Notes: generated from the letters alone by a model not told the origin. Counted from the stretch's first letter, positions 24,065 to 34,165 are shown. The stretch is 64,000 bases of DNA from Hymenobacter sp. YC55 (GCF_029433095.1 NZ_JARNTX010000001.1:2666001-2730000); one strand, 5' to 3'. A program made the numbers and translations.

Positions 24065-26766
24065 TGAGATTGTAAAGGGGTTGCGAGTAGAGCCTCAGAA
24101 GCCGATGAGTCCGCGTTTTGTTTGGTATCAGGAACAGTAGAAGTGGCTCGTTTTTGTAACAATCTCACAATCAATCCCGTCCAGCCGGTTTGGTGGTTGG
24201 CTCCTAAGCCGTGGCCGTCTTCGCCGTGGAAATACTCGTGAAACAGCAGGTAGTCCTTGAAATGCGGGTCGGTTTGGAGCAGTTCGTAGTCGCCGAAGGC
24301 CGGGCGACGACCATCAGGGCCTTTGAGCAGGAGTTTGGACAGGCGTTCAGCTAGAGCTATGGCTACGTCATTGAGGTTAAGCATATTGCCGGAGCCGGTT
24401 GGGTATTCCACTTGCAGCGCCTCGCCATAGTAGGAGTGAAACCGCTGCAACGACTCGATAATGAGGTAGTTGATAGGGAACCAGATAGGACCGCGCCAGT
24501 TGCTATTGCCCCCAAACATGCTGGATTCAGCCTCACCCGGCACGTACGAAACCGAGAAATCGGCTTCTTCGGTGCTGAACACGTACGGATGTTCTAGGTG
24601 GTAGCGCGACATTGCCCGGATACCATATTCCGACAAGAACTCGGCCTCGTCGAGCATGCGGGTTAGCAGCTTGGTGAGGCGCTGGCGGCGCAGCAACCCA
24701 ACCAAGTGGCGAGTTTTCTGGCCGGGCTCCTGCCACCGGGCTACGAGCTTGGCCAAGTGCGGACGGTTGACGAGCAGCCAGGTGGCCCGCGTCGTAAATT
24801 CCGGCATGGAATCCAGCAGTTCCTGGTCTATTACTTCCACCGCAAAAAGCGGAATCAACCCCACAATCGAGCGGACTTTAAGCTTGGTGCGCTCTTCGTC
24901 GGGCGTGTGCAGCACGTCGTAGTAGAACTCGTCTTCCTCGTCCCAGAGGTTGAAAACGCCGTCGCCGCCGCGGGTCATGGCATCGGCAATGTAGAGGAAG
25001 TGCTCGAAGAACTTGCCGGCAATTTCCTGGTACACCGGATTGGTTTTGGCCAGTTCCAGCGCCATGCGCATCATGTTTAAGGCAAACATGGCCATCCAGC
25101 TCGTGCCATCCGACTGCTCGATGTGGCCACCGGTGGGCAGCGGGGCGCTCCTATCAAACACCCCAATGTTGTCGAGCCCGAGGAAGCCGCCTTCAAAAAT
25201 ATTGCGGTTGCTTTGGTCTTTGCGGTTCACCCACCACGTGAAGTTCAAGGCCAGCTTATGGAACACCGACTCCAGGAAGTAGGTGTCGCCCTTGTCGCCT
25301 CTGAGCTTCTTGTCCATCTGGAAAACGCGCCAAGTGGCCCAGGCGTGGACCGGCGGGTTCACGTCGCTTAGGTTCCACTCGTAGGCGGGCAGTTGGCCGC
25401 TCGGGTGCATGTACGAGTCGCGCGTGAGTAGGCGTAGCTGCGTTTTGGCAAACTCGGTATCCACGGTGGCCAGCGGAATGCAGTGGAAAGCCAGGTCCCA
25501 GGCGGCGTACCAGGGATACTCCCACTTGTCGGGCATCGAGATAATGTCGGCGTTGTGCAGGTGCAGCCAGTGCCGGTTGCGGCCTTTGCGCCGTTCGGGC
25601 GGGGGCATAAGCATGGCTGGGTCGCCTTCGAGCCACTGCATAACGTCGTAGTAGTAAAACTGCTTGCTCCACAGCATGCCGGCAAATGCTTGGCGCTGCA
25701 CATTGCGCGCGTCGGGGTCCGGCACGTTTTCCTGAATGCAGTTGTAGAACTCGTCGGCCTCTTGGCGGCGAGTTGCGAAGATTTCGTCGAAATCCGCAAA
25801 CGGCGCGCTATGCTTTGAGGCGCTTAGCCGCAGCCGGACCACCCGCGTAAGGCCCGGCGCCACGCGCAGCTTGTACTGCGCAGCTACTTTGGTGCCTTGC
25901 TGGTCGGCATTGAGGGCGCCAGCTTTGCCTTCTACCACGTAGTCGTTGACGCCGTCTTTGAAGTGCTTGCCTTCGGCTGGTAAGCCGTATAGCTTAGCTC
26001 CGTTGGTAACGTTCTCGCAGAATAGCAATTGTGGGTCCTGCTCGCAGTAGAGCTGGTAGTTGCCTAGGCCCTCATGCTCTATTTGCACGGTACCGGGCTG
26101 CGTTTCGCGCATTTGTGGCCGGTAATCGTCGTAGCCCCAGCTCCAGGTGTTGCGAAACCAAAGCTGCGGCAACACCTGCAAGCGCGCCGTTTCTGGGCCC
26201 CGGTTGTGAACGGTAATCTGAATCAATATATCATCGGGGCCTGCCTTGGCGTATTCCACAAACAAGTCGAAGTAGCGGCCATCATCGAAAACACCGGTGT
26301 CAAGCAGCTCGAATTCGGGTTCCTCGCGGGTGCGGTTGGCATTTTCAACTACCAGCTCTTCGTACGGAAACTCCCGCTGCGGATACTTGTAAAGCATCTT
26401 CATGTAGGAGTGCGTGGGCGTACTATCCAAGTAATAGTAGTGCTCCTTCACGTCCTCACCGTGGTTACCCTGGTAGTTATTCAGGCCGAATAACCGCTCT
26501 TTGATGATATGGTCGCGTCCGTTCCAGACGCCCACTGAAAAGCAGAGGAGCTGCTGGTCGTCGGAAATGCCGGCTATGCCTTCTTCGCCCCACCGGTAAG
26601 CGTAGCTGCGGGCCATATCGTGGCTGATAAAACCCCAAGCATTGCCCTCGGCGCTATAGTCTTCGCGTACCGTTCCCCACTGTCGTTCGGTGAGGTAAGG
26701 ACCAAACTTTTTCCAAAATTCCTTGTGCGTATTATCGTCCGCCAGACGTAACTGTTCCTGCGTCAT
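24061..26766 (-). CDS. MGH1/GH63-like glycosidase
   Basis: This 901-residue protein has no signal peptide and is probably cytoplasmic. 'TERQWGTVREDYSAEGNAWGF' at the N-terminus (landmark QWGTVREDYS), 'QLPAYEWNLSDVNPPVHAWA' (landmark PAYEWNLSDVNPPVHAWA) and 'GPIWFPINYLIIESL' are typical of the long glucosidase-type GH63/MGH1 proteins, an (alpha/alpha)6-barrel family. Substrates of bacterial members are mostly alpha-glucosides or mannosylglycerate-like compounds. Catalytic residues were not assigned. It is the first gene of a two-gene operon with the dienelactone hydrolase-like gene. Confidence 0.88.
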   Translation of the reverse strand: MTQEQLRLADDNTHKEFWKKFGPYLTERQWGTVREDYSAEGNAWGFISHDMARSYAYRWGEEGIAGISDDQQLLCFSVGVWNGRDHIIKERLFGLNNYQGNHGEDVKEHYYYLDSTPTHSYMKMLYKYPQREFPYEELVVENANRTREEPEFELLDTGVFDDGRYFDLFVEYAKAGPDDILIQITVHNRGPETARLQVLPQLWFRNTWSWGYDDYRPQMRETQPGTVQIEHEGLGNYQLYCEQDPQLLFCENVTNGAKLYGLPAEGKHFKDGVNDYVVEGKAGALNADQQGTKVAAQYKLRVAPGLTRVVRLRLSASKHSAPFADFDEIFATRRQEADEFYNCIQENVPDPDARNVQRQAFAGMLWSKQFYYYDVMQWLEGDPAMLMPPPERRKGRNRHWLHLHNADIISMPDKWEYPWYAAWDLAFHCIPLATVDTEFAKTQLRLLTRDSYMHPSGQLPAYEWNLSDVNPPVHAWATWRVFQMDKKLRGDKGDTYFLESVFHKLALNFTWWVNRKDQSNRNIFEGGFLGLDNIGVFDRSAPLPTGGHIEQSDGTSWMAMFALNMMRMALELAKTNPVYQEIAGKFFEHFLYIADAMTRGGDGVFNLWDEEDEFYYDVLHTPDEERTKLKVRSIVGLIPLFAVEVIDQELLDSMPEFTTRATWLLVNRPHLAKLVARWQEPGQKTRHLVGLLRRQRLTKLLTRMLDEAEFLSEYGIRAMSRYHLEHPYVFSTEEADFSVSYVPGEAESSMFGGNSNWRGPIWFPINYLIIESLQRFHSYYGEALQVEYPTGSGNMLNLNDVAIALAERLSKLLLKGPDGRRPAFGDYELLQTDPHFKDYLLFHEYFHGEDGHGLGANHQTGWTGLIVRLLQKRATSTVPDTKQNADSSASEALLATPLQSQ

Positions 26767-26954
26767 AAGAAGTAACCCTGAGCCCGAAGGTACGGGACTC
26801 AGCGTAAGGCGTTCGGTCGAGCTTGGCTTTGGACGGTTAAATGAGGCTCAAAAGTAACTCGTTTATAATGGGTTAATCCCGTATTTAGCAGGGACACTAG
26901 CCCTATAAAACCCGATAAGTTACTATCCGTGGGCATTATTATAAACTTGAAATA

Positions 26955-29423
26955 CTACGTTGCGGATTCTATTTCCTTTACAGCCTGCTTCACTAGTTCA
27001 GACGCCTGGGCAGCAGTAGGCCGAGTGGCCTGGTGTTGCTCGATCTGCCGTAGCAATTCTATAAGGCGAGTATGAATACCAAATTGCTTGTAGCGCACGG
27101 CCATGTCTTTGATGCGCGAAATTCCCTGAGAAAGTGCAGTTGGGTCGTCGAGGCGGCCTACTAACTCGGCAAGGCCAGGCAGCATATCGAAGCGGTTTTG
27201 TGGGCTACCCGCGTCGAACTTAGCTACTATCAGTGGCCACTGCGCCGCCCCGCCCGCTTTGCCATACACATCAACCATTGCTACCGTTAGAGGTCCTTTG
27301 TGGTCGGCTTCGAAAGCGGTAGCGCGGGCTAAAGCCTGCCGGGCATCAAGTGCCAACAAGCCCCGTAGCGCCGCGCCCTGCACTTGGTACGACTTGCTTT
27401 CGAGTGCCTTGCTGAACAGCTTGGTGTAGCGTTTGTCTTGCAGGGTGCCCAACGCTGTGAGTGCCACCGCTTGCGTCTTCACCGACGAGTCGGTGGCGGC
27501 GAGTTTGGCCAGTGCGGGCACGGCGGCTTTGCGTAGCGCAGCATTCTTAAGGTCCAGCAATTCGATGGCCATGCCGCGCAAGGCGGGAGATTTATCGGCG
27601 AGGCCAGCTACTAGGATTTTTTGCGCGGTCGGGTCCGTAAGCTGAGCTTTGGCGGCACTAAGGGCTTCGCGCCGGTCGAGGTAACGTGGGGCGTGGCGGT
27701 ATTGGTAGGCGTATTCTGCTAGAGGCTTGTTGTCTTTCTTCTGCCAAACCAAGACTTTCTCGGCGTCCACGTTCACTAAATCGGGCTTGGTGGCGGCGGG
27801 GAAGTAGAGCGTATCCACGGCGTGGCGCAGCGTGGCCGGATACCGCTGCGTACGGCCACCCGCATAGATATCCACGTTGAGCGGCAGCACGTACGGTGTA
27901 CCCGCCTGCGTTTGGTGCACAATCACGGCCTGTTGCTTGCGGGTAGCATCCCACTGGTAGTCGATGGCAACAATGGGGTGCCCCGCGCGGTAGTACCACT
28001 GGTCGAAAAACCAGTTTAAATCCTGACCCGATACCTCTTCCAATGCCAGTCGAAGTTGGTGCGGCTCGCCCGTGCCGAAGGCGTTCTGCTTTAAATACCG
28101 TTGTAATCCCCGGAAAAATACCTCTTGACCTAGATGGTAACGGAGCATATTCAGAATGTTGCCGCCCTTCTCATACGATACGGCATCAAACATGTCTTCC
28201 TTATCGGCATACTGGTAACGCGCCAGGGGCTTGGCATAGTTGGCCGGGTTGCGGAAGTACTTGCGTAAGCTTAGGTCGCCTTGCGCTTCGGCCGCGTCGG
28301 AGCCATATTCGTGCTCGGCCCACAGCACTTCGCTGAAGTTGGCAAACGACTCGTTCATGGTTAGGTTGCTCCAGCTTTCGGCCGTCACGTAGTCGCCAAA
28401 CCACTGGTGAAACAACTCGTGGGCTATTTCACGCTCCACACCCGCGTATTCCCAATCCAGCAGTTCGCGGGCAGTGCCCTGCGCCTGGTCCCCAAATAAA
28501 GAAGCCGTGGTGTTTTCCATGGCTCCGGCCACGTACTCGCGTACTACCACTTGAGCATACTTATTCCACGGATAGTCTACCCCGAGCAGCTGCGAGAAAT
28601 ACTCCAGCATGCGGGGCGTTTTGCCGAAAATCTGCCGGGTTTGGGCTGCGTACTGCGGTTCCAGGTAGTAGCTTACTTCCTTACCACGCCAAGCGTCCTT
28701 GGTGATGCGGAAGTCGCCGACGGCCATCATAAACAGATAGGGCGCGTGCGGCTCGTCCAATTTCCAGGTATCGGTGCGCAGCCCCGCCCCGGCTGGCGCC
28801 TGCCCCACCAGCTTGCCGTTGCTGAGCGTGACGTACTTGGCGGGCACGGTCATGCTGATTTCCGAGGTCGATTTCTGATTGGGCTTATCAATGGTCGGAA
28901 ACCAGGCCGAGTTGGATTCGGATTCGCCTTGGGTCCAAATCTGGACGGGCTTGCCTTTCTCGGTGCTGTCGGGGTTGATGAAGTACAAGCCCTTGGCTTC
29001 GGTAATGGCCGCACTGCCTTTCGTCTTCAGCTCGTCGGGCTTGGCGGTGTACTCTATATAGATAGTATAGGCTTCCCCGACCGGCACTGCCCGCCCCAGC
29101 TTAATGGCTAACTGCTGCTGATCGTAGCCGTACTTGAGGGGCTGCGGCGTGTTGCCTTGCATAAGTGCCACTGCTTTGATGTCCATGCCCTTGGCATCGA
29201 GCCGTAGCGAGTCAGTAGCATAGCCGTGCGGCTTGAGGGTCACCCATTCCTTGCCGTACAGGTAGCGCTTGGCATAGTCGAAGCGCACATCGAGCTTGGT
29301 GTGCACCAAGTCGTTGATTTTGCGAGCGGCAGCGCGGTACTCGCTGTTGGTAGCAGTAGGCTGCTGAGCGGCCGCTGTGGTGGCAGTGGCTAGGCCAAGT
29401 AAGAGCAAGGAGAAGTTTCGCAT
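26955..29423 (-). CDS. M1 family aminopeptidase with HEAT-like C-terminus
   Basis: The protein is 822 residues from the Met that begins MRNFSLLLLGLATATTAAAQ, a good signal peptide; an ATG 10 codons upstream (29453) is the alternative. The exopeptidase motif G-A-M-E-N lies at about 300-304 and the zinc site H-E-L-F-H at 335-339, with the third ligand Glu about 19 residues later (NESFA). Both define M1 (gluzincin) aminopeptidases. The C-terminal 250 residues form helical HEAT-like repeats (LRGMAIELLDL, VQGAALRGLLAL). It is exported, probably to the periplasm, for peptide digestion. Confidence 0.92.
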   Translation of the reverse strand: MRNFSLLLLGLATATTAAAQQPTATNSEYRAAARKINDLVHTKLDVRFDYAKRYLYGKEWVTLKPHGYATDSLRLDAKGMDIKAVALMQGNTPQPLKYGYDQQQLAIKLGRAVPVGEAYTIYIEYTAKPDELKTKGSAAITEAKGLYFINPDSTEKGKPVQIWTQGESESNSAWFPTIDKPNQKSTSEISMTVPAKYVTLSNGKLVGQAPAGAGLRTDTWKLDEPHAPYLFMMAVGDFRITKDAWRGKEVSYYLEPQYAAQTRQIFGKTPRMLEYFSQLLGVDYPWNKYAQVVVREYVAGAMENTTASLFGDQAQGTARELLDWEYAGVEREIAHELFHQWFGDYVTAESWSNLTMNESFANFSEVLWAEHEYGSDAAEAQGDLSLRKYFRNPANYAKPLARYQYADKEDMFDAVSYEKGGNILNMLRYHLGQEVFFRGLQRYLKQNAFGTGEPHQLRLALEEVSGQDLNWFFDQWYYRAGHPIVAIDYQWDATRKQQAVIVHQTQAGTPYVLPLNVDIYAGGRTQRYPATLRHAVDTLYFPAATKPDLVNVDAEKVLVWQKKDNKPLAEYAYQYRHAPRYLDRREALSAAKAQLTDPTAQKILVAGLADKSPALRGMAIELLDLKNAALRKAAVPALAKLAATDSSVKTQAVALTALGTLQDKRYTKLFSKALESKSYQVQGAALRGLLALDARQALARATAFEADHKGPLTVAMVDVYGKAGGAAQWPLIVAKFDAGSPQNRFDMLPGLAELVGRLDDPTALSQGISRIKDMAVRYKQFGIHTRLIELLRQIEQHQATRPTAAQASELVKQAVKEIESAT

Positions 29424-29622
29424 CAGGAGCACAAGGTAGAGAGTCTTATGCATCTAGATGAATGCCTTACATGAACGGTTGCCTTACTTTCTCGAACTAC
29501 CGCCACCATCAGGAACTGAGTTAAATACTTTTCATGCGCGAATTAGTGTTTCCAACGCAAGCAGGACTTTCGGTCTTGGTGGCGGCAGTAGCTTATAGAA
29601 TGTGAGAGAAGGAAGTAGCTTC

Positions 29623-30705
29623 TTACTTGCTCTTGCCTATGCCCACGGCTGGCTTACCCGTGAATATCTTTTTCGGAATCATGCTGTGGACGCCTTTGGT
29701 ACCGTCTACTAACTGCGTGATTTCCATGTTAGCGGCTACGCTGGCGAGCATATAGGCATCGTCGTGGCTCAAGTTTTTCTCTTTCATCAGAAAGTCGATC
29801 ATCTCGCGCAACGCCACTTTAGTGGCTTTGGTTAAATCTTCGTCGGTGCCCATGGTGATGTAATCGGTGGGCGTTTCGGCGCGGGGCCAAGTCAGGTGCA
29901 TGTCTTTGCGCACAATAAATTCCAGCGTGCCGGTTAACGACGTTTCCAGGGCGGTGATGTCCACTTCGCCATTGCCTTGGCCAGCGTGCCCGTCGCCTAC
30001 TTCAAACAGGGCGCCCGGCACGTGCACCGGTATATAGAGTGTGGTGCCGGCCACCAGTTCTTTGTTATCGAGGTTGCCGGCGTGGATGCCAGGTGGGGCA
30101 CTGTTTACGCGGCCCGAGGCGGGTGGCGGCGCCACGCCCATGCTGCCGAAAAAGGGCCGCAGCGGAATTTCAATGCCCGGTGCAAATTGGGCCATCATCC
30201 GTTTCTTGTCGAGCGGGATGATGCGCATTTTGGCATAGCCGAAATCCTCGGGCAGAAAGCCGCTGGTGGGGCCAAAGGCGTTGTAGGCATACGGAATAGC
30301 CAGGTCCACTTTCTTGATGCGCACCTCCAGTACGTCGCCAGGTTCGGCACCTTCCACGTAGATGGGACCGGTCAGAATATGGCCTCCGGGCCCTTTGTTG
30401 GTTACGTCTTTGTGAATGTCGCGCAACGACTGTTCCACCTGCTCCGGCGGCAGCCCCGCCCCTTCCAGCCGCGTAGGGCTAGACGTAATGAGCGTTTGCA
30501 CTTCCACTTTATCACCCGACTTGATTCGCAGCACGGGCTTGGCGGCGGCATCATAAAAGCCCCACGCAACGGTTGTGGGCGTGGGTTTCAGTTGGTGCGT
30601 GGTCGGCTTACCGGCTACTTGTTGCGCCTGAGAGGCAGTAGCCAGCAGCAAGCTAACGCCAAGCGCCAGCGTTACGGCGCTTTGAGGTAAGTAAGAAAAG
30701 CCCAT
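29623..30705 (-). CDS. secreted acetamidase/formamidase family protein
   Basis: This 360-residue protein has a signal peptide (about 1-27, ending SQAQ). It belongs to the FmdA/AmdA family: 'GGHILTGPIYVEGAEPGDVLEV' (landmark HILTGPIYVEGAEPGD), 'GIHAGNLDNKELVAGTTLYIPV' (landmark GIHAGNLDNKEL) and 'GDGHAGQGNGEVDITALE' (landmark GDGHAGQGNGE) are all conserved. Family members release ammonia from formamide or acetamide. Export is less common than cytoplasmic location. It might add to ammonia supply alongside urease; that link is inference. Confidence 0.9.
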   Translation of the reverse strand: MGFSYLPQSAVTLALGVSLLLATASQAQQVAGKPTTHQLKPTPTTVAWGFYDAAAKPVLRIKSGDKVEVQTLITSSPTRLEGAGLPPEQVEQSLRDIHKDVTNKGPGGHILTGPIYVEGAEPGDVLEVRIKKVDLAIPYAYNAFGPTSGFLPEDFGYAKMRIIPLDKKRMMAQFAPGIEIPLRPFFGSMGVAPPPASGRVNSAPPGIHAGNLDNKELVAGTTLYIPVHVPGALFEVGDGHAGQGNGEVDITALETSLTGTLEFIVRKDMHLTWPRAETPTDYITMGTDEDLTKATKVALREMIDFLMKEKNLSHDDAYMLASVAANMEITQLVDGTKGVHSMIPKKIFTGKPAVGIGKSK

Positions 30706-30865
30706 GGGTATGATGTAGCAGCGAGAGATGCCCTAAACTACATACCAGCCGTTCAAAACTACTAGTCTATTCTGTAGACTATCTGAATAGTCGGAATCCT
30801 ACGCTGCTTTCACGTCTTTGTTTACTCTAATCACCGTGCTTATCCGGCATCCGCTTACTAAAGCA

Positions 30866-31060
30866 AAGCATCCCGCGTGCTGCCGTTGGCAAAGTACCTG
30901 TCATGCTGAGCTTGTCGAAGCATCTCGCTCGAATCGTTGGGCAAGCGTTAGAGTTTACCACACTAGCCAGATGCTTCGACTCCGCTCAGCATGACGGTTA
31001 CTTTAGCAACATCAGCACGCGAGATGCTTCGACTTCGCCTGCGGCTGCGCTCAGCATGAC
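30866..31060. repeat. palindromic dispersed repeat cluster, copy 3
   Basis: A half-unit (AAGCATCCCGCGTGCTG, from about 30866) is followed by a full unit 30900-30995 (GTCATGCTGAGCTTGTCGAA ... CTCAGCATGAC) and another half-unit ending at 31060. The full unit's core ends TTTACCACACTAGC as in copy 1. It fills most of the gap between 30706 and 31182. Confidence 0.82.
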
Positions 31061-31182
31061 GGGCTGTCTTTATAATTTTCAATCGCACAGCCCGGCATCA
31101 GCCTATTCCCGAGGTTAGCACACTGCTACTCTGCACAGAGGATTTAGAAAACCTGTTCAGCTTCTATCTAAGGCTGCCCCTT

Positions 31183-32016
31183 CTACCCCACTACAAACGT
31201 GCGCATGCTCATGCCACCGAAGCTTACTTCCTCGTAGGCGTGGCGAATTTGGTCGTCGGGCTCCGCGAGTGCCAAGCTATAGAGCATCGGAATATAGTGA
31301 TCGGGAGTGGGCACGGAGAGCGAACCACTGGCCCCGGCTTGCTGGTAGTGCGCCAGCGCTAGCAAGTCGCGCTGATTGATTTTCGCCTTCGCCCACTCAT
31401 CGAATTCCTGCGCCCAAGCATACGGCGTGGCATCGTCGTTCATGAACTTGGGCATGCTTTGGCGCAAGTTGTGCACGATGTTGCCGCTGCCCACAATCAG
31501 CACGCCGCGGCGGCGCAGAAACTGCAGTTGCTTGGACAGTTCGGCGTGAAAGGTCATCGGCTTGTAGTAGTCGATGCTGAGTTGGAAGACCGGAATATCG
31601 GCTTCCGGAAACAAGTGGTGCAGGACCGTCCAGGTGCCGTGGTCGAGGCCCCACTCGTCGGTGGGGTGCGCATCGGGCAGGGCCGCCAGCACTTCCTGCG
31701 CTACGTCGGGCGCGCCGGGCGCCGGGTATCGCATATCGAACAACTCCTGCGGGAAGCCCCCGAAGTCGTGAATGGTTTCGGGCCGCTCATTTACGGCTAC
31801 AAAGGTGCCCCGCGTGAGCCAGTGCGCCGACACCACCAGCACGGCGCGTGGTGGCTGCACATTGCGGATGTCGTGGCCTAGTTGATGCAGTGTTTGCGTG
31901 AACGGGTTATCGGCCAGCGCGTTCATCGGCGAACCGTGCCCAACAAATAGAACAGGCATCTTCACAGTTTTCTGAAAACTGCTGGCAGTGGCATGGAGAT
32001 CTTGCAGAGAGTTCAT
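31183..32016 (-). CDS. ygiD: 4,5-DOPA dioxygenase extradiol-type (YgiD)
   Basis: This 277-residue protein matches the class III extradiol dioxygenase LigB branch. 'MPVLFVGHGSPMNAL' carries a metal-ligand His, 'VLVVSAHW' another, 'IHDFGGFP' is diagnostic of YgiD, and 'GLDHGTWTVLHHLFP' (landmark DHGTWTVL) supplies the remaining catalytic region. It likely uses Fe(II) or Zn(II) and acts on catechols such as DOPA. The chosen start gives 20 residues before MPVLF; homologues in this phylum often have such an extension, but the internal Met is possible. Confidence 0.92.
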   Translation of the reverse strand: MNSLQDLHATASSFQKTVKMPVLFVGHGSPMNALADNPFTQTLHQLGHDIRNVQPPRAVLVVSAHWLTRGTFVAVNERPETIHDFGGFPQELFDMRYPAPGAPDVAQEVLAALPDAHPTDEWGLDHGTWTVLHHLFPEADIPVFQLSIDYYKPMTFHAELSKQLQFLRRRGVLIVGSGNIVHNLRQSMPKFMNDDATPYAWAQEFDEWAKAKINQRDLLALAHYQQAGASGSLSVPTPDHYIPMLYSLALAEPDDQIRHAYEEVSFGGMSMRTFVVG

Positions 32017-32292
32017 GGCGAAGGCATCAAAGTAACACGGCCAGGTTTTCAGCTACCGCATAGGCACCTGAACCTGTGCTTTACACAACAAATGTACCTA
32101 CATTATTTCATAATTTGTTTAGACCTTCGCAAAAACAAGATCCTGCAAAACAATAAGTTTATATTATATAGTACTGATATACAAGCATTTGCATGTAATA
32201 CGAATTACCAAACAGCATGCTATACCTGACAAATAAGTTTTAAAACGTATTTATAAGTTGTTAAACTGATTTATACGTTATACATTTATTCT

Positions 32293-32685
32293 ATGGAAGA
32301 ATTAACGAAGACGGAGGAGCGCATCATGCAAATCCTGTGGAAGCTAAAAAAGGCTTTCGTGAAAGACATCATCGAGCATCTGCCCGACGAGCCGAAACCG
32401 CCCTACAACACCATCTCCTCGGTGGTGCGCATCCTGGAGCGGAAGGAGTATGTAGGGTTCAAGGCCTATGGCAAGACCTACGAGTACTTTCCGCTGATCA
32501 GCCGCGCGCAATATCGGGCCGCTAGCTTCAAGCGCCTGCTCACGCAGTACTTCGACAACTCGCCCTCCGACTTAGTATCATTTATGGTGGAAGAGGAAAA
32601 GCTTGATCAACAGCAAGTTCAATCCCTGCTGCTCAAGTTACTCCAAGCCGATCAGGCTTCCAAACAAGACGGCGATGCTAAGTAG
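32293..32685 (+). CDS. BlaI/MecI/CopY family repressor
   Basis: This 130-residue winged-helix repressor (MEELTKTEERIMQILWKLKK) shows 'PYNTISSVVRILERKEYVGF' (landmark NTISSVVRILERK), the BlaI DNA-recognition region, and a C-terminal dimerisation helix pair. In this family, cleavage by a BlaR1-type sensor relieves repression. The next gene encodes such a sensor and overlaps this one by 11 bp. The AT-rich region just upstream (32080-32290) probably contains the autoregulated promoter. Confidence 0.93.
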   Translation: MEELTKTEERIMQILWKLKKAFVKDIIEHLPDEPKPPYNTISSVVRILERKEYVGFKAYGKTYEYFPLISRAQYRAASFKRLLTQYFDNSPSDLVSFMVEEEKLDQQQVQSLLLKLLQADQASKQDGDAK

Positions 32686-34138
32686 CTACTTCCTGTACCT
32701 AGTTGAGTCGTCCTTCTGCCTGGCTGTTTTCGCTTTGGCTTACCGGCTGTTGTTTGCTCCCCTCACCTACTTCAGTTGGAATCGGTGGTATCTGCTAGGC
32801 AGCGTAGGTGGGAGTTTGGTGCTGCCGCTGCTGTCGTTTCCGGGCCTTGCCTACTTGCTTGCCACCCCGGCTGTCGACAACGGGCCACTGCTCCTGCAAC
32901 TAACTTGGGCCCGCCCCGCGGCAGTTACGGCCTCAACTGCGTTATCGGCCCCGTCGCTTAGTGTGTGGGCTTGGGTGCTGGGCGGAATGGTAGCGGTGTA
33001 TATGGCCGGCGTGCTGTACCGGCTGCAAAACTTTGGGCGCAATCTGTGGTGGCTACGGCAGCTTGCGCGGCGTCACCCGCGCACCAACAAAGGCGCTTAC
33101 TGGCTAGTGGAGCTTTCCAACCCCACAATGCCCGCCTTCTCGTTCGGGCGAAGCGTGTTTTTGTCGCCGTTGCACGCTAGCCTTAGCGCGACGGAACAGC
33201 AGCAGCTTCTACAACACGAACTAGTACATGTACATCAACGCCATACGCTCGACATTCTGCTGCTGGAAGGTATAGCAGTGTTGCTGTGGTTTAACCCGGC
33301 GGTCTATTATGTGCGCCAGCAGCTAAAAGAGGTGCACGAGTATCTGGCCGATGCCGCGGTAGCCCGCGCGGCCGGCAGCGTTTCCGACTACGGCCAATTA
33401 CTTATTAAGCTGGCCGCGCAGCAGTCTCCGCTTTCCCTAGTTCATGCCTTTTCCACCAAACATATAATCCAGCGAATTACTATGCTTACTACGCCATCCT
33501 CCCGCCCCACGCAAAAACTGCGCTTCCTCCTGATTGTGCCAATCTTGGCCGGTGCGTGGATGGCTACCTCTTGTGCTGATTCGCCCAGTCCGACCGCTGC
33601 AGTTGCCCCTGAAACCTCAGCAGCGGCTACTTCTACACCTATCGGCCGCATTACGTGGGAAGGCAACACGGTAGTATCTACCGAGCGCCTCAACCAAGCC
33701 CTCGGCCTGAAACCCGGCGACGCCTTCGATTCTCTTGCCTTGGAAAAGCACCTCAGCTTCTCACCCGATGGTAAGGATGTGACGTCGCTCTACATGGACC
33801 AGGGCTACCTCTTCTTTTCGGTTTCACCCGTTGTCCAGCACCAGCCCAATGGCAGTGTAGATCTAACGTTTAAAATTGCCGAAGGCCGTGCAGCACAACT
33901 TGACATCATCACCTTCACGGGTAATGGCAAAACCTCCACAGAGTCTTTAATGGATGCTATACCTCTGCGTCCTGGCGCTACTTTTAGCCGGGCCAAGCTT
34001 ATCGAAGCCCAAAAAAATCTAGCCTTGCTAGGCCCTTTTGACCCTGAACGGGTTAATATAAATCCGCAACCCATCATGCGTCCGAACGCCGCTACCGACT
34101 TAGTGAGGATTGAATTTTCGCTGGTGGAGAAGAAATAG
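32675..34138 (+). CDS. M56 (BlaR1-like) membrane peptidase fused to POTRA-like domains
   Basis: The protein is 487 residues from the ATG at 32675, inside the repressor's last codons. N-terminal helices (about 5-120) lead to a cytoplasmic zinc peptidase with H181-E-L-V-H185 (HELVHVHQRHTLD) and a downstream Glu (about 219-222, KEVHEYLADAAVA), the M56 signature. A final helix lies at about 284-299. In place of a penicillin-binding sensor, residues 323-487 look like two POTRA-type modules: 'GRITWEGNTVVSTERLNQALGL' (landmark ITWEGNTVVSTERLNQAL), 'YLFFSVSP', then 'ITFTGNGKTSTESLMDAIPLRPG' (landmark FTGNGKTSTESLMDAI). It may sense an envelope signal and cleave the adjacent BlaI-type repressor. Confidence 0.85.
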   Translation: MLSSYFLYLVESSFCLAVFALAYRLLFAPLTYFSWNRWYLLGSVGGSLVLPLLSFPGLAYLLATPAVDNGPLLLQLTWARPAAVTASTALSAPSLSVWAWVLGGMVAVYMAGVLYRLQNFGRNLWWLRQLARRHPRTNKGAYWLVELSNPTMPAFSFGRSVFLSPLHASLSATEQQQLLQHELVHVHQRHTLDILLLEGIAVLLWFNPAVYYVRQQLKEVHEYLADAAVARAAGSVSDYGQLLIKLAAQQSPLSLVHAFSTKHIIQRITMLTTPSSRPTQKLRFLLIVPILAGAWMATSCADSPSPTAAVAPETSAAATSTPIGRITWEGNTVVSTERLNQALGLKPGDAFDSLALEKHLSFSPDGKDVTSLYMDQGYLFFSVSPVVQHQPNGSVDLTFKIAEGRAAQLDIITFTGNGKTSTESLMDAIPLRPGATFSRAKLIEAQKNLALLGPFDPERVNINPQPIMRPNAATDLVRIEFSLVEKK

Positions 34139-34165
34139 GCTGTAGATCTAATAACATATTTTAAT

